DNA of 64,000 bases, from assembly GCF_900105475.1 (NCBI RefSeq), contig NZ_LT629777.1:1364001-1428000 (forward strand), written 5' to 3'. This document shows positions 35,204 through 45,495 of this stretch, piece after piece; position 1 is the stretch's first letter, and the number at the start of each line of letters is the position of its first letter. Below the pieces are notes generated by a model, which saw nothing but the letters and a program-made list of their open reading frames with translations, was not told where the DNA came from and searched no databases. Origin of the DNA: Pseudomonas asplenii. Its GTDB lineage: Bacteria; Pseudomonadota; Gammaproteobacteria; Pseudomonadales; Pseudomonadaceae. Position numbers and translations under genes: made by a program.

Positions 35204-35216
35204 GAGGCACCCCGAC

Positions 35217-35282
35217 ATGGCGCAACGCCCGAACTGCCTGGTGAGCCGGGCCGACGACCTCGGCTTTTCCGACCTTGGCGGC
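35217..35282 (+). pseudogene. atsA: 5' remnant of arylsulfatase atsA
   Basis: Starting 13 bp after atsC (GAGAGG, then ATG at 35217), 22 codons read MAQRPNCLVSRADDLGFSDL plus GG. Arylsulfatase AtsA of P. aeruginosa begins almost the same way, with RPNFL, VADDLGFSD and then a metal-binding region. After this point the reading has no sulfatase features and stops about 110 bp later inside the antisense end of the desaturase gene. In P. aeruginosa atsA is directly downstream of atsC, so the position fits. The 5' scrap also carries substitutions before ADDLG. It is best read as a deletion remnant. Confidence 0.75.
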
Positions 35283-35307
35283 CCCTGTCCAGCCAAACCA
35301 AAACGCC

Positions 35308-36396
35308 TCAGACTCGAGCGCTGCTCACCTCTTGGACACGGTTGCGCTCGCGCCGAACAAAGCGGTTCGCCCGGCCGAACGTGCCGAAATCATTGAAGCG
35401 CACACCCATCTCGGCCATCACCCTGTGCGCCACCGGCGCGGTCATCTGGCGGATATAGAACGGATCCTTGACCACGAAATGGTGAATCCCGTGGGTGCTG
35501 CCGAAGTTGAAGCAGAACGCCTGCAGTGGCCACAGCCACCAAGGATTGAGTACCTGGGTCTGCTGGATGACGTTGCCCGGCTCGACATCGCCGTAGTAAT
35601 GCATGTTCGAACTGATGAAGTGCAGGCAGAAAGTGCGCAGCACGTTCGGCCCTATGATCACCACCGCCGCCATATCGATCACCCGCATCATCGCCAGGGT
35701 CCCGGCCGACCAGTCGATCGACGTGCCCAGCAGCGCAGCGACGCCGTTGGCGCCATGGAAACCCAGGAATACATACCAGGCGCCCCAGTGCAGCAGGGCC
35801 AGCGGCGCATAAACCAGTACCACGCGCTTGAGAATGCTGCGCCGGTGCGCCCAGGTTTTCGCCCGGCCCACGCGGATCAGCGCCGACATCAGGTTATCGC
35901 CGACCATCAGTAGCCGCGCCAGCCCCCAGGGTTCGCCATTGGTGATCGCCCGCTCCTCCATGTCAGCCTCACTGCCGGAGACCTTGTGGTGGTTGAGGTG
36001 CAGGTGGCGGCGCACCCACGGATTGATGGTGCTCGGCCGCGCCAGCCAGACCAGCGCCAACATCAGGTTGTGCGCCAGGCGTTGTTTGCGGAAATACAGG
36101 CTGTGGATCAGGTCGTGCTCCAGCTCGTGGGTCAGCGAGGCGAGGAAGGCGTTGACCAGCAGGCACCCCCACCAAGCCAGGTAACCCTCGATATAGAGCG
36201 CCGCCGAAACGATCATGCCGGCCAGGGCAAAGGCCAGGATGCTGGCGCCAATGGCGTCCTGATGGTTGAGCAGCGGGTAGCGCCGACGCAGCTCGACGCC
36301 CCTGGCCAGTACCACTTCACGAATGCGCGCCGAACGCTGCTGATCGTCCAGCAGATGACCATTCGCGGCCTGGGGACTTGCGCAAACACCTTCCAT
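35308..36396 (-). CDS. membrane fatty-acid desaturase family protein
   Basis: A 362-residue integral membrane di-iron protein with three histidine clusters: HELEHD (about 90-95), HLHLNHH (about 130-136) and HGIHHF (about 305-310). Hydrophobic segments lie near 50-85 and 190-245. The spacing is that of acyl desaturases and related hydroxylases. AGAGGATGGAATC precedes the ATG. It is divergent from an AraC regulator. The substrate is not predictable. Its 3' end abuts the atsA fossil, so this module probably replaced the missing part of atsA. Confidence 0.85.
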   Translation of the reverse strand: MEGVCASPQAANGHLLDDQQRSARIREVVLARGVELRRRYPLLNHQDAIGASILAFALAGMIVSAALYIEGYLAWWGCLLVNAFLASLTHELEHDLIHSLYFRKQRLAHNLMLALVWLARPSTINPWVRRHLHLNHHKVSGSEADMEERAITNGEPWGLARLLMVGDNLMSALIRVGRAKTWAHRRSILKRVVLVYAPLALLHWGAWYVFLGFHGANGVAALLGTSIDWSAGTLAMMRVIDMAAVVIIGPNVLRTFCLHFISSNMHYYGDVEPGNVIQQTQVLNPWWLWPLQAFCFNFGSTHGIHHFVVKDPFYIRQMTAPVAHRVMAEMGVRFNDFGTFGRANRFVRRERNRVQEVSSARV

Positions 36397-36493
36397 GATT
36401 CCATCCTCTGGTCATTGATGTTCGTATCTTGCGCCGTAGCATCACCTGAAGGCCGTAGCCGCGAACGCCAACCCGTTGACCGGACGCGCCAAC

Positions 36494-37498
36494 ATGCCTG
36501 AACCGACCTCGCTTTCCAGCTGGACCCGCGCCCTGCGCAAGCAGCTCGACGCCCTCGGCCTCGACAGCGCCGCCCTGTGCCGCGAGGCCGGGATCGACCC
36601 GCAACTGATGGACGATCCCAACGCCCGCTACCCGTTGTCGGCCACCACCCGTCTGTGGCAACTGGCGGTGACGGCCAGCGGCGACCCGGCGATCGGCCTG
36701 CGGGTGTCGCGGTTCGTCAGCCCGACCACCTTTCACGCCCTCGGTTATGCACTGGTCGCCAGCGGCAGCCTGCGCGAAGTGTTCGAGCGCATCGTGCGTT
36801 ATCACACCGTGATCAGCGATGCCCTGGAACTGGAACTGAGCCGTGAAGGCGAGCACTACCGTTTCAGCCTGCGGGTGCCCAAGGGCAGCCCGGAGCCGGC
36901 CCAGGAAGCCATCGACGCCTTCGCCGCGATCTACGTACGGACCTGCCGCAACCGCCTGGGCCGCGACTACGCGCCTTTGGCGGTGCACCTGCGGCGCGCC
37001 GAGCCGGCCGATCCCAAACCCTGGCACACGGTGTTTCGCGCACCGGTGTTCTTTGGTGCCGAAGAGGATCGCCTGGAGTTTGCCTGCAGCGATTTCGACA
37101 GCCACCTGGACGACGCCAACCCGGAGCTGGCCGAACACAACGAAGCGGTACTCGACCGCACGCTGGCGCAGCTCAAGCCGTTAACCTGGGAGCGCCGGGT
37201 GCGCGAGACCATCGAGGCGCAATTACCCGAGGGCGAGCCCTCGGCCGAACGCATCGCCCAGGCCCTGCACCTGAGCCTGCGCAGCCTGCAACGGCACCTG
37301 GCCGACGAGGGTTGCCGCTACGACACGCTGCTCAATCAATGTCGGGAAAACCTGGCGCTGCAGCACCTGCGTGACCCGCAATGTTCGCTGAGTGAAATCA
37401 GCTACCTGCTCGGCTTTGCCGATACCAGCAGCTTCAGCCGCGCGTTCAAGCGCTGGACCGGGATCACGCCGGGGCAGTTTCGCGATGGCATGCGCTGA
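36494..37498 (+). CDS. AraC-family transcriptional regulator
   Basis: A 334-residue regulator with an N-terminal arabinose-binding-like/OruR-type domain (LSATTRLWQLAVTASGDPAIG) and C-terminal double HTH ending in SYLLGFADTSSFSRAFKRW and TPGQFRDGMR. The ATG at 36494 is used; the longer ORF begins with TTG. It is divergent from the desaturase (97 bp between starts), as in other Pseudomonas AraC-desaturase pairs, and probably controls it in response to a fatty acid or sterol-like effector. Confidence 0.87.
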   Translation: MPEPTSLSSWTRALRKQLDALGLDSAALCREAGIDPQLMDDPNARYPLSATTRLWQLAVTASGDPAIGLRVSRFVSPTTFHALGYALVASGSLREVFERIVRYHTVISDALELELSREGEHYRFSLRVPKGSPEPAQEAIDAFAAIYVRTCRNRLGRDYAPLAVHLRRAEPADPKPWHTVFRAPVFFGAEEDRLEFACSDFDSHLDDANPELAEHNEAVLDRTLAQLKPLTWERRVRETIEAQLPEGEPSAERIAQALHLSLRSLQRHLADEGCRYDTLLNQCRENLALQHLRDPQCSLSEISYLLGFADTSSFSRAFKRWTGITPGQFRDGMR

Positions 37499-37539
37499 AT
37501 GGCAGGGCCCGCGAAGGGCCCCACTGCACAGACTACCGC

Positions 37540-38226
37540 TCAGTCCTCGGCCGCAGCCCGCAAGCGCGCCAAATCGGTGATTTCGATCTCGCCATAGTTC
37601 AGGTGCAGGATGCCCTCGTCCTGCAACCCCTGAAGGATCTGATTGGTGGTCTGACGCGACAGCGACAGCATCGCCGCCAACTGCTCCTGGGCCAGCGGGA
37701 TCAGTTGGCGCGAGTGATTGAGTTCGCCATACCCCTCGGCGATCTGCAGCAGCCGATGCACCAGCCGCGCCCGGGCGGGCAGCAGGCTCAACTGCTCCAG
37801 GCCGATAAAGGTCAGGCGCAGTTTCTGACTCATCAGCAAGGCGAAATGCCGCCAGTATTCGGGATGCTCTTCCAACAGCTGCAGCAAGGCCCCCTGCGGC
37901 ACCTGCAGCAGGATGGTGTGGCTGGCCGCATAGGCATCGTGGGTACGCGGCAAGCCGTCGAACAGGGAAATCTCACCGAACCAGTACGGCAACTCGATCA
38001 CGCTCAGCAGGGCCTCCTTGCCCTTTTCGCTGACCGAACCGACCCGCACCGAGCCTTCGAGCACCGCATACAGGCCACAGGGCGGATCACCGCGCTTGAA
38101 TAGTCGTTGGCCTGGCGTCAGGCGCCGGCCCTTGGCCGCAGCCAGCAGGCTATCCTGTAAATGAGCCGGCAGATTGCTGAACCAGTGACCCGTCAGCAGG
38201 CGCGAGCGCCAGGCAGATACTTCCAT
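37540..38226 (-). CDS. Crp/Fnr-family transcriptional regulator
   Basis: A 228-residue protein from ATG 38226 (MEVSAWRSRLLTGHWF). It has an N-terminal cyclic-nucleotide-binding-like domain (TPGQRLFKRGDPPCGLYAVLEGSVRV, PYWFGEISLFDGLPRTHDA) and a C-terminal winged helix (QEQLAAMLSLSRQTTNQILQ). No cysteine cluster for an Fe-S centre is seen, so it is not a classical Fnr. Ligand and targets are unknown. It is divergent from the DUF962 gene, 86 bp apart. Confidence 0.87.
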   Translation of the reverse strand: MEVSAWRSRLLTGHWFSNLPAHLQDSLLAAAKGRRLTPGQRLFKRGDPPCGLYAVLEGSVRVGSVSEKGKEALLSVIELPYWFGEISLFDGLPRTHDAYAASHTILLQVPQGALLQLLEEHPEYWRHFALLMSQKLRLTFIGLEQLSLLPARARLVHRLLQIAEGYGELNHSRQLIPLAQEQLAAMLSLSRQTTNQILQGLQDEGILHLNYGEIEITDLARLRAAAED

Positions 38227-38312
38227 GGGAACTCCGAGACGATTGTCGGCTAGCCGACAGCGCAAAGTTTTCGAGCAGGGCATGATCCCATCACCCTACA
38301 GGAGGAATAACA

Positions 38313-38837
38313 ATGAAAAACCTCGTCGAGCATCTCAGTCAATACGCGGAGTACCACCGTGATCCGCGAAACATCGCCAGCCACTTCATCGGTATTCCGC
38401 TGATCGTGATCGCTGTCGCGACACTGCTGTCACGCCCGGGATGGCCGGTGGCCGGGCTCTGGCTGACTCCGGCGGTGCTGCTGACGGTGGCCTCGGCCTG
38501 GTTCTATCTGCGCCTGGAAGTGGCCTTGGGAGTGCTGATGACCGTACTGCTCGGCCTATCCGTTTGGCTAGGCCAGATCATTGCGGCGCAGAGCACGATG
38601 GTCTGGTTGAGCACCGGGATCGGCCTGTTCGTGGTCGGCTGGATCATCCAGTTCGTCGGGCATTACTACGAGGGACGCAAGCCGGCATTCGTCGACGACC
38701 TGAGCGGGTTGATCGTCGGGCCGTTGTTCGTGGTGGCCGAATTGGCCTTTCTGCTGGGTTTGCGCAAGGCGCTCAAGCAGGCAATCGAGGCGCGGACGGG
38801 AGTGGTGCGGTTGCGCGAGAAGCGCGCGGCGGTCTGA
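38313..38837 (+). CDS. DUF962/Mpo1-like membrane protein
   Basis: A 174-residue protein with about four transmembrane helices. It has the family motifs YAEYHRDPRNIASHFIGIPL at the N-terminus and IQFVGHYYEGRKPA near residue 120. The yeast relative Mpo1 is an iron-dependent dioxygenase acting on 2-hydroxy fatty acids, and the conserved histidines (17, 25, 118) are present. AGGAGGAATAACA precedes the ATG. The Crp-type gene next to it is a possible regulator. Confidence 0.85.
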   Translation: MKNLVEHLSQYAEYHRDPRNIASHFIGIPLIVIAVATLLSRPGWPVAGLWLTPAVLLTVASAWFYLRLEVALGVLMTVLLGLSVWLGQIIAAQSTMVWLSTGIGLFVVGWIIQFVGHYYEGRKPAFVDDLSGLIVGPLFVVAELAFLLGLRKALKQAIEARTGVVRLREKRAAV

Positions 38838-38858
38838 TGGTTTTGTAGTGTTGGGTAG

Positions 38859-38960
38859 GGCCTCTTCGCGGGCAAGCCCGGCTCCTACCGTTCGGGGTCG
38901 TACATCAGTGTTGCGTACAACCGATAACCTGTAGGAGCAGGGCTTGCCCGCGAAGAGGCC
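38859..38960. repeat. REP inverted pair
   Basis: CCTCTTCGCGGGCAAGCCCG and the mirrored GGGCTTGCCCGCGAAGAGG, about 50 bp apart, between the convergent DUF962 and cysA genes. Confidence 0.85.
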
Positions 38961-38984
38961 AGCAAGCCCAACACGCCTTGAGGA

Positions 38985-39974
<990 letters not shown>

Positions 39975-39977
39975 GAC

Positions 39978-40850
39978 TTATTCCTCCGCGGCGCTGGCGC
40001 GCAGGCGGTTGATTCGGTTTTCGCTCCACTGCTTGAGCAGCAGGATGAAGAGCGCCAGGATCAGCAACAGGCTCGCCACGGCGAACGCGGCCACGTGGTT
40101 GTATTCGTTGTAGAGGATCTCGACGTGCAGCGGCAGGGTGTTGGTCACCCCGCGAATGTGCCCGGAAACCACCGATACCGCGCCGAATTCACCCATCGCC
40201 CGCGCCGTGCAGAGCACCACGCCGTAGATCAGGCCCCACTTGATGTTCGGCACGGTGACATGCCAGAACATCTGCCAGCCGTTGGCGCCCAGCAACCGGG
40301 CGGCCTCTTCTTCCTGGGTGCCCTGCTCCTGCATCAGCGGGATCAGTTCACGGGCGACGAAGGGCACGGTGACGAAGATGGTCGCCAGGACGATGCCCGG
40401 CAGCGCGAAGACGATCTGGATGTCATGGTCGGACAGCCACGGGCCGAACAGGCCCTGGGCGCCGAACATCAGCACGTAAACCAGGCCGGCGATCACTGGC
40501 GACACCGAAAACGGCAGGTCGATCAGGGTCACCAGGATGCTTTTGCCGCGAAAGCTGTACTTGCTCACGCACCAGGCGGCGCTGACGCCGAACACCAGGT
40601 TCAGCGGCACCGAGATCAGCACGGCGATCACCGTCAGTTTCAACGCCGACAGGGCGTCGGGTTCGAAGATCGCGGTGAAAAACGCCCCCAGGCCGTTCTT
40701 CAGGCCCTGGGACACCACGATGAACAGCGGCAGCAGCAGGAACAGGGCAAAGACCAGCCAGCCAAGGCCGATCAGGATCCGCCGCGAAGTGGCACTGCCA
40801 CGCCGGGCGGCATTGGCCGAGGACGCGGCGGCAATGGACGATTGGGACAT
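39978..40850 (-). CDS. cysW: sulfate ABC transporter permease CysW
   Basis: A 290-residue inner-membrane permease with about six helices and the EAA-type loop ([25 protein letters not shown]). It forms the sulfate channel with CysT. It lies 12 bp after cysT. Confidence 0.95.
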   Translation of the reverse strand: MSQSSIAAASSANAARRGSATSRRILIGLGWLVFALFLLLPLFIVVSQGLKNGLGAFFTAIFEPDALSALKLTVIAVLISVPLNLVFGVSAAWCVSKYSFRGKSILVTLIDLPFSVSPVIAGLVYVLMFGAQGLFGPWLSDHDIQIVFALPGIVLATIFVTVPFVARELIPLMQEQGTQEEEAARLLGANGWQMFWHVTVPNIKWGLIYGVVLCTARAMGEFGAVSVVSGHIRGVTNTLPLHVEILYNEYNHVAAFAVASLLLILALFILLLKQWSENRINRLRASAAEE

Positions 40851-40862
40851 GTTCGCGCTTCC

Positions 40863-41681
40863 TTATGGGGTTTCGATACGCCGCTGCAGCAAGTTGATCA
40901 GCAGCAACAGGACAAAGGAAACCACCAGCATCAGCACGCCAATGGAAGTCGCGCCGGTGTAGTCGTACTGGTCGAGCTTGACCATGATCAGCAGCGGCAG
41001 GATCTCGGTCTTCATCGGCATGTTGCCGGCGATGAAGATCACCGAGCCGTACTCGCCGACGCCACGGGCAAAGGCCAGGGCAAAGCCGGTCAGCCAGGCC
41101 GGCAGCAGCGCCGGTACCAGGATATGGCGGAACACCTGCAGCGGCCGGGCGCCCAGGCAGGCGGCGGCCTCTTCGACTTCACGGGGAATGTCGGCGAGCA
41201 CCGGCTGCACCGTACGGACCACGAACGGCAGGGTCACGAAGGTCAGCGCCAGGGTGATGCCCAGCGGGCTGTAGGCGATCTTGAAACCGAGGTCGGCGGC
41301 GAACTGCCCGACCAGCCCGGTCGGGGTGTACAGCGCGGTCAGCGCGATACCGGCCACTGCGGTGGGCAGTGCGAACGGCAGGTCGACCATCGCATCGATG
41401 ATCTTGCGGCCGGGGAAGGTGTAGCGCACCAGCACCCAGGCCAGCAGCGTGCCGATGATGCCGTTGATGATGGCTGCGTACAGGGCGGTACCGAAGCTCA
41501 GCTTCAACGCCGCAATCACCCGCGGGGCCGAAATGATGTTCCAGAACTGGTCCCAGGTGAGCTGGGCGGCATGCACGAACATCGCCGCCAGCGGTATGAG
41601 CACAATCAGGCTGAGGTACACCAAGGTGTAGCCCAGCGTCAGCCCGAAGCCGGGTATGACGGGGGAGATACGACGCGACAT
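40863..41681 (-). CDS. cysT: sulfate ABC transporter permease CysT (CysU)
   Basis: A 272-residue permease with six predicted helices and the loop EVEEAAACLGARPLQVFRHI. The region ADLGFKIAYSPLGITLALTF is typical of CysT. It follows sbp after 82 bp that hold a strong hairpin, so its expression probably depends on partial read-through from sbp or on its own promoter. Confidence 0.95.
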   Translation of the reverse strand: MSRRISPVIPGFGLTLGYTLVYLSLIVLIPLAAMFVHAAQLTWDQFWNIISAPRVIAALKLSFGTALYAAIINGIIGTLLAWVLVRYTFPGRKIIDAMVDLPFALPTAVAGIALTALYTPTGLVGQFAADLGFKIAYSPLGITLALTFVTLPFVVRTVQPVLADIPREVEEAAACLGARPLQVFRHILVPALLPAWLTGFALAFARGVGEYGSVIFIAGNMPMKTEILPLLIMVKLDQYDYTGATSIGVLMLVVSFVLLLLINLLQRRIETP

Positions 41682-41702
41682 AAAAGTCCTTGGTTTTGAC
41701 GC

Positions 41703-41728
41703 ACAAAAGCCCCGAATGCTATCGGGGC
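41703..41728 (-). terminator. hairpin between sbp and cysT
   Basis: GCCCCGA (41709-41715) and TCGGGGC (41722-41728) followed on the minus strand by TTTTG. It lies inside the operon and probably lowers expression of the membrane genes relative to the binding protein. Confidence 0.7.
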
Positions 41729-41763
41729 CCTGGGCTTGGCTTATTTCAGGTTACCGATTCCGG

Positions 41764-42774
41764 TCACTGGGCCTGGTAGATCTGGTCGAACACGCCACCG
41801 TCATTGAAGAATTTCGGTTGGGCAGTTTTCCAGCCGCCGAAGTCCTTGTCGATAGTCACCAGTTGCAGTTTCGGGAATTGCTTCTCGTACTTGGCGGCGA
41901 CCTTCTCGTCCCGTGGACGGTAGAAGTTCTTCGCCGCAATTTCCTGGCCAGCCGGGCTGTACAGGTGCTTGAGGTATTCGGTGGCGATCTCGGTGTTGCC
42001 TTTCTTCTCGGCGTTCTTGTCGACCACCGCAACCGGCGGTTCGGCGAGAATCGACAGCGAAGGCACGACGATATCGAACTTGTCGGCGCCGCCATCTTCC
42101 TTCAGGGCCAGGAAGGCTTCGTTTTCCCAGGCCAGCAGGACGTCGCCCTGGCCGTTGTTGACGAAGGTGATGGTCGAGCCGCGAGCACCGGTGTCCAGGA
42201 CCGGCACGTGCTTGAACAGCTCTTTCACATATTCCTGGGCCTTGGCTTCGCTGCCACCGGCCTTGAGGCCATAGGCCCAGGCGGCGAGGAAGTTCCAGCG
42301 GGCACCACCGGAGGTTTTCGGGTTCGGGGTGATGACCGACACGTCTTTCTTGATCAGGTCGCCCCAGTCCTTGATGCCCTTGGGATTGCCCTTGCGCACC
42401 AGAAACACGATGGTCGAGGTGTATGGCGTGCTGGCGTCCGGCAGACGCTTCTGCCAATCCACGGGCAGGGTCTTGCCGAGCTTGGCGATTTCGTCGATGT
42501 CGCCGGCCAGAGCCAGGGTCACCACGTCGGCGCGCAGGCCGTCGATCACCGCACGGCCCTGTTTGCCGGAGCCACCATGGGATTGCTGGATCTTCACGTT
42601 GTCGCCAGGGTGCGCCTGTTTCCAGAAGCTGGTGAATTCGGCGTTGTAGTCCTGGTACAGCTCACGGGTCGGGTCATACGACACATTGAGCAGTTCGTAA
42701 TCCTTGGCAACGGCGGAACCGGCAAACATGGCGCTGGCGAGCGCAGCCAGGGCGTAACGGCGAATCGACGACAT
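41764..42774 (-). CDS. sbp: periplasmic sulfate-binding protein Sbp
   Basis: A 336-residue binding protein. The ATG at 42774 gives a signal peptide ([18 protein letters not shown], then KDYELL). Sulfate-binding features include [42 protein letters not shown] and [12 protein letters not shown]. It delivers sulfate to CysTWA. Upstream lies oscA in the same direction, as in P. aeruginosa PA0283-PA0284. Confidence 0.95.
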   Translation of the reverse strand: MSSIRRYALAALASAMFAGSAVAKDYELLNVSYDPTRELYQDYNAEFTSFWKQAHPGDNVKIQQSHGGSGKQGRAVIDGLRADVVTLALAGDIDEIAKLGKTLPVDWQKRLPDASTPYTSTIVFLVRKGNPKGIKDWGDLIKKDVSVITPNPKTSGGARWNFLAAWAYGLKAGGSEAKAQEYVKELFKHVPVLDTGARGSTITFVNNGQGDVLLAWENEAFLALKEDGGADKFDIVVPSLSILAEPPVAVVDKNAEKKGNTEIATEYLKHLYSPAGQEIAAKNFYRPRDEKVAAKYEKQFPKLQLVTIDKDFGGWKTAQPKFFNDGGVFDQIYQAQ

Positions 42775-42933
42775 GGTGAAGCTCCCGAAAAAATGTGAGG
42801 TATTGGCTTTTTTCTTATGGCACATCAGGTCTGCATTCGCGCCTGAACGCTGCTGTATTCCTGGAAAGGCACGGGTGAATGTGCCCTCCGGTGACCCGTC
42901 GGACCTCTGACGGCTCAGAGGGCTGAGCGAGAT

Positions 42934-43116
42934 TCAGCTGGGTTTGTTACTGGGGTTTTGCAGGCGGAATTTTTCCTTGCGCTCGATCTGTACCACCTGG
43001 GCGTTGTGCACGGTGATCTCGACCGCACCAAAACGCAGGTCGCGCAAGGCGCTCTGGATCTCACGCAGAATGGTTGCTTCGTCCTGGCCGTCAACGCTAC
43101 GCAGAGATGCGCTCAT
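42934..43116 (-). CDS. oscA: OscA, small DUF2292 protein
   Basis: A 60-residue protein (MSASLRSVDG, IQSALRDLRFGAVEITVHNA, KFRLQNPSNKPS) of the DUF2292 family. In P. corrugata oscA lies before sbp and is needed for use of organic sulfur and for chromate resistance under sulfur limitation. AGGAGCACGACC precedes the ATG. It is the first gene before sbp, separated by 159 bp that contain small inverted repeats such as CCTCTGA and TCAGAGG. Confidence 0.9.
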   Translation of the reverse strand: MSASLRSVDGQDEATILREIQSALRDLRFGAVEITVHNAQVVQIERKEKFRLQNPSNKPS

Positions 43117-43198
43117 GGTCGTGCTCCTGAAATGAGAGTTGCCGCGGCAGTGGCGGCACTGCTTTTTGGCGTTGAGGCAATCTTAGTCAGGCACGGTT

Positions 43199-43223
43199 AT
43201 TCTTAAAAATACTATTTAAGAAT
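43199..43223. promoter_or_regulatory. AT-rich palindrome in the oscA promoter
   Basis: ATTCTTAAA (43199-43207), 7-bp spacer, TTTAAGAAT (43215-43223), a perfect 9-bp inverted repeat 83 bp before the oscA start. On the minus strand TTTAAGAATAACC resembles the GGAATA motif before the ats genes. CysB, the sulfur-starvation activator, is the likely binder; inference. Confidence 0.55.
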
Positions 43224-43266
43224 TTTGATATAACTAAAATGAGAACAATTGAGAAAGATGGTCACC

Positions 43267-43375
43267 GCATAGCGGCGGATCGCCAGCACGCCGGCTCCTA
43301 CAGGGTGTTGTGCCAGAGACAGAGCTTGTGGGCACTGAAAGACCTGTGGGAGCCGGCTTGCTGGCGATAACGTCC
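43267..43375. repeat. REP inverted pair, GCTGGCGAT type
   Basis: GGATCGCCAGCACGCCGGCT plus CCTACAG on one side and CTGTGGGAGCCGGCTTGCTG plus GCGATAA on the other, between oscA and the EAL-GGDEF gene. Confidence 0.8.
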
Positions 43376-43393
43376 GGACAGGCGCCACCTGCA

Positions 43394-45328
43394 TCAGACC
43401 GTTGCGCAGATCTGCGGGGCATGCTGCCAATCCAGCCTGGGCGCCGGCACCGGCCGACCGAACCAGTAACCCTGGCCCAGGTCGCACCCCTGCTCCAGCA
43501 GGAAACCCGCCTGTTCCTGCTGCTCGATACCCTCGGCATGCACCTGCATGCCCATGCTCTGCGCCAGAGCGATCACCACGCGCACGATCGCCGCGTCGTC
43601 TTCGTCCCAAGGCAGGCCGGCGACGAAGCCCTGGTCGATCTTGAGCTTCTGCACCGGCAAACGCTTGAGCCGCAACAGCGAGGAATAGCCGGTACCGAAG
43701 TCGTCGATCGCCAGGCTCACTCCCAGCTCACGCAGACGATGCAACTGCTCCAGCGCGACTTCGGGATCGTCCATTACCGCGCTTTCGGTCACTTCCAGTT
43801 CGAGCAGTGCCGGGTCCAGGCCCGTGTCGTCCAGGACCTTGGCCACCTGCTGGTACAGCTCGCGCCGGGCAAACAGCCGGCTGGAGACATTCACCGCAAT
43901 GAACGACAGCGCCAGGCCGTCCTGCTGCCACTGGCACATCTGCCGGCAGGCCTGTTCCATGACCCAGGCATCGATCTCGGCGATCAATCCGGTGCGCTCG
44001 GCAATCGGAATGAATTCACCGGGCGAAACCAGGCCACGCTGCGGATGCTCCCAGCGCACCAGAGCCTCGACCCCGACCAGGCGACTGCCCCGCAGTTCAT
44101 GCACCGGCTGGTAGTACACCCGCAATTCATGCTGCTCCAGCGCCCGGCGCAGCTCACCGGCCATTTCCACCCGATGTTGGGCATGGGCCGTCAGCTCCTC
44201 GGTGTACAGCGCGTACCCCTCGCGGCCGGCGCTCTTGGCCTTGAACAGCGCCGAGTCGGCGTTGCGCAGCAATTGCTCGGCATTCAGCGCATCGCTGGGG
44301 AACAGGCTGATGCCGATGCTGGCATTGATAAACAGCTGGTGGCCGTCAAGCAGGAACGGCTCCTTCAGCCCTTCGATCACCCGTTGGGCGAGGGCGGCCG
44401 CCTGGACTACCTGCGGACAGTTCTCGGCCAGCACGGCAAACTCGTCGCCACCCAGCCGCGCCAGGCTGATCCCGATGCCGAACAGGCCCTGCAGGCGCTC
44501 GCCCACCGCCTTGAGCAACTGGTCGCCGATATTGTGGCCAAGGCTGTCGTTGATGATCTTGAAATGGTCGAGGTCGATCAGCAGCAGGGAGCAGCCGCGC
44601 TTGTGCACCTGCGCCGAAGCCAGGGCCTGGGAGGTTCGGTCGGAAAACAACAGGCGATTGGGCAGGCCGGTCAGGGGATCGTAGTGCGCCAGTTGGCTCA
44701 ACTCGTGCTGCGAGTTCTTGATCGCGGTGATATCGGAAAACACTGCGACATACTGGCTGAGCTGGCCCTGATCATCGCGAACCGCCCGGATCGTCTGCCA
44801 CTGCGGGTAGATTTCGCCACTCTTGCGCCGGTTCCAGATCTCGCCATTCCACTCGCCACTCGCCTCCAGGGCCTGATAGACCTTCTGGTAGAACTCGGCC
44901 GAATGGCGCCCGGACTTGAACAGGCTCGGCCGCTTGCCCAGCACCTCGGCCTCCTGATAACCGGTAATGGCGACGAACGCCCGGTTGACGTGGACGATCA
45001 AGCCATCGCGGTTGGTGACCAACACCCCTTCGCGGGTGCAGTCGAACACCGCTGCGGCCCGACGCAGGCGCTCGCGATCCTCGACCGCCACTGCGGATTG
45101 CTGCTCCCGCGCGGCCTGGGCAAACCGCTGGTAGCGCGCATGGATCAGGAAAATCAGCACCGCACTGACGCTTATCCACAGGTAGCCGCGAACGATCTGC
45201 CAATGCACCAGTTGCTCGGGTTCATCGAAAAAACGGTTCAACACGTGCTGGCTGAGCTGGATCCAGAGGACCGACAACAACAGGTACAACACTCCCGCCT
45301 TCAAGGCACTGCGGTATGAACTTGCCAT
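43394..45328 (-). CDS. pipA: PAS-GGDEF-EAL c-di-GMP signalling protein (PA0285/PipA-like)
   Basis: A 644-residue inner-membrane protein: two transmembrane helices (about 10-27 and 48-65), a PAS domain (about 90-205), an intact GGDEF motif at 293-297 and an intact EAL motif at 421-423 with IDDFGTGYSSL downstream. Both catalytic motifs are complete, so synthesis, breakdown, or regulated breakdown of c-di-GMP are possible. Its place between oscA and desA matches P. aeruginosa PA0285 (PipA, a phosphodiesterase), on which the symbol rests. Confidence 0.88.
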   Translation of the reverse strand: MASSYRSALKAGVLYLLLSVLWIQLSQHVLNRFFDEPEQLVHWQIVRGYLWISVSAVLIFLIHARYQRFAQAAREQQSAVAVEDRERLRRAAAVFDCTREGVLVTNRDGLIVHVNRAFVAITGYQEAEVLGKRPSLFKSGRHSAEFYQKVYQALEASGEWNGEIWNRRKSGEIYPQWQTIRAVRDDQGQLSQYVAVFSDITAIKNSQHELSQLAHYDPLTGLPNRLLFSDRTSQALASAQVHKRGCSLLLIDLDHFKIINDSLGHNIGDQLLKAVGERLQGLFGIGISLARLGGDEFAVLAENCPQVVQAAALAQRVIEGLKEPFLLDGHQLFINASIGISLFPSDALNAEQLLRNADSALFKAKSAGREGYALYTEELTAHAQHRVEMAGELRRALEQHELRVYYQPVHELRGSRLVGVEALVRWEHPQRGLVSPGEFIPIAERTGLIAEIDAWVMEQACRQMCQWQQDGLALSFIAVNVSSRLFARRELYQQVAKVLDDTGLDPALLELEVTESAVMDDPEVALEQLHRLRELGVSLAIDDFGTGYSSLLRLKRLPVQKLKIDQGFVAGLPWDEDDAAIVRVVIALAQSMGMQVHAEGIEQQEQAGFLLEQGCDLGQGYWFGRPVPAPRLDWQHAPQICATV

Positions 45329-45495
45329 AAGCGGTACTAATTCCCTCTAGAAATGCCAAATTGCCCTACAAAACGACCGGAATTATAGAGTAAGAAACAT
45401 CCCGGCACTCTTATCTGAAACGGCGACTGGTTTTCTCTGGTGGCTCAGTGATAATGCATCTGCTGTTCTTCACTTTATCGAGGGCCATACAGCCT

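Noticed and set aside
43310..45319. 670-codon ORF antisense to the EAL-GGDEF gene
   Set aside because: The opposite strand has intact PAS, GGDEF and EAL motifs; this one has no domain.
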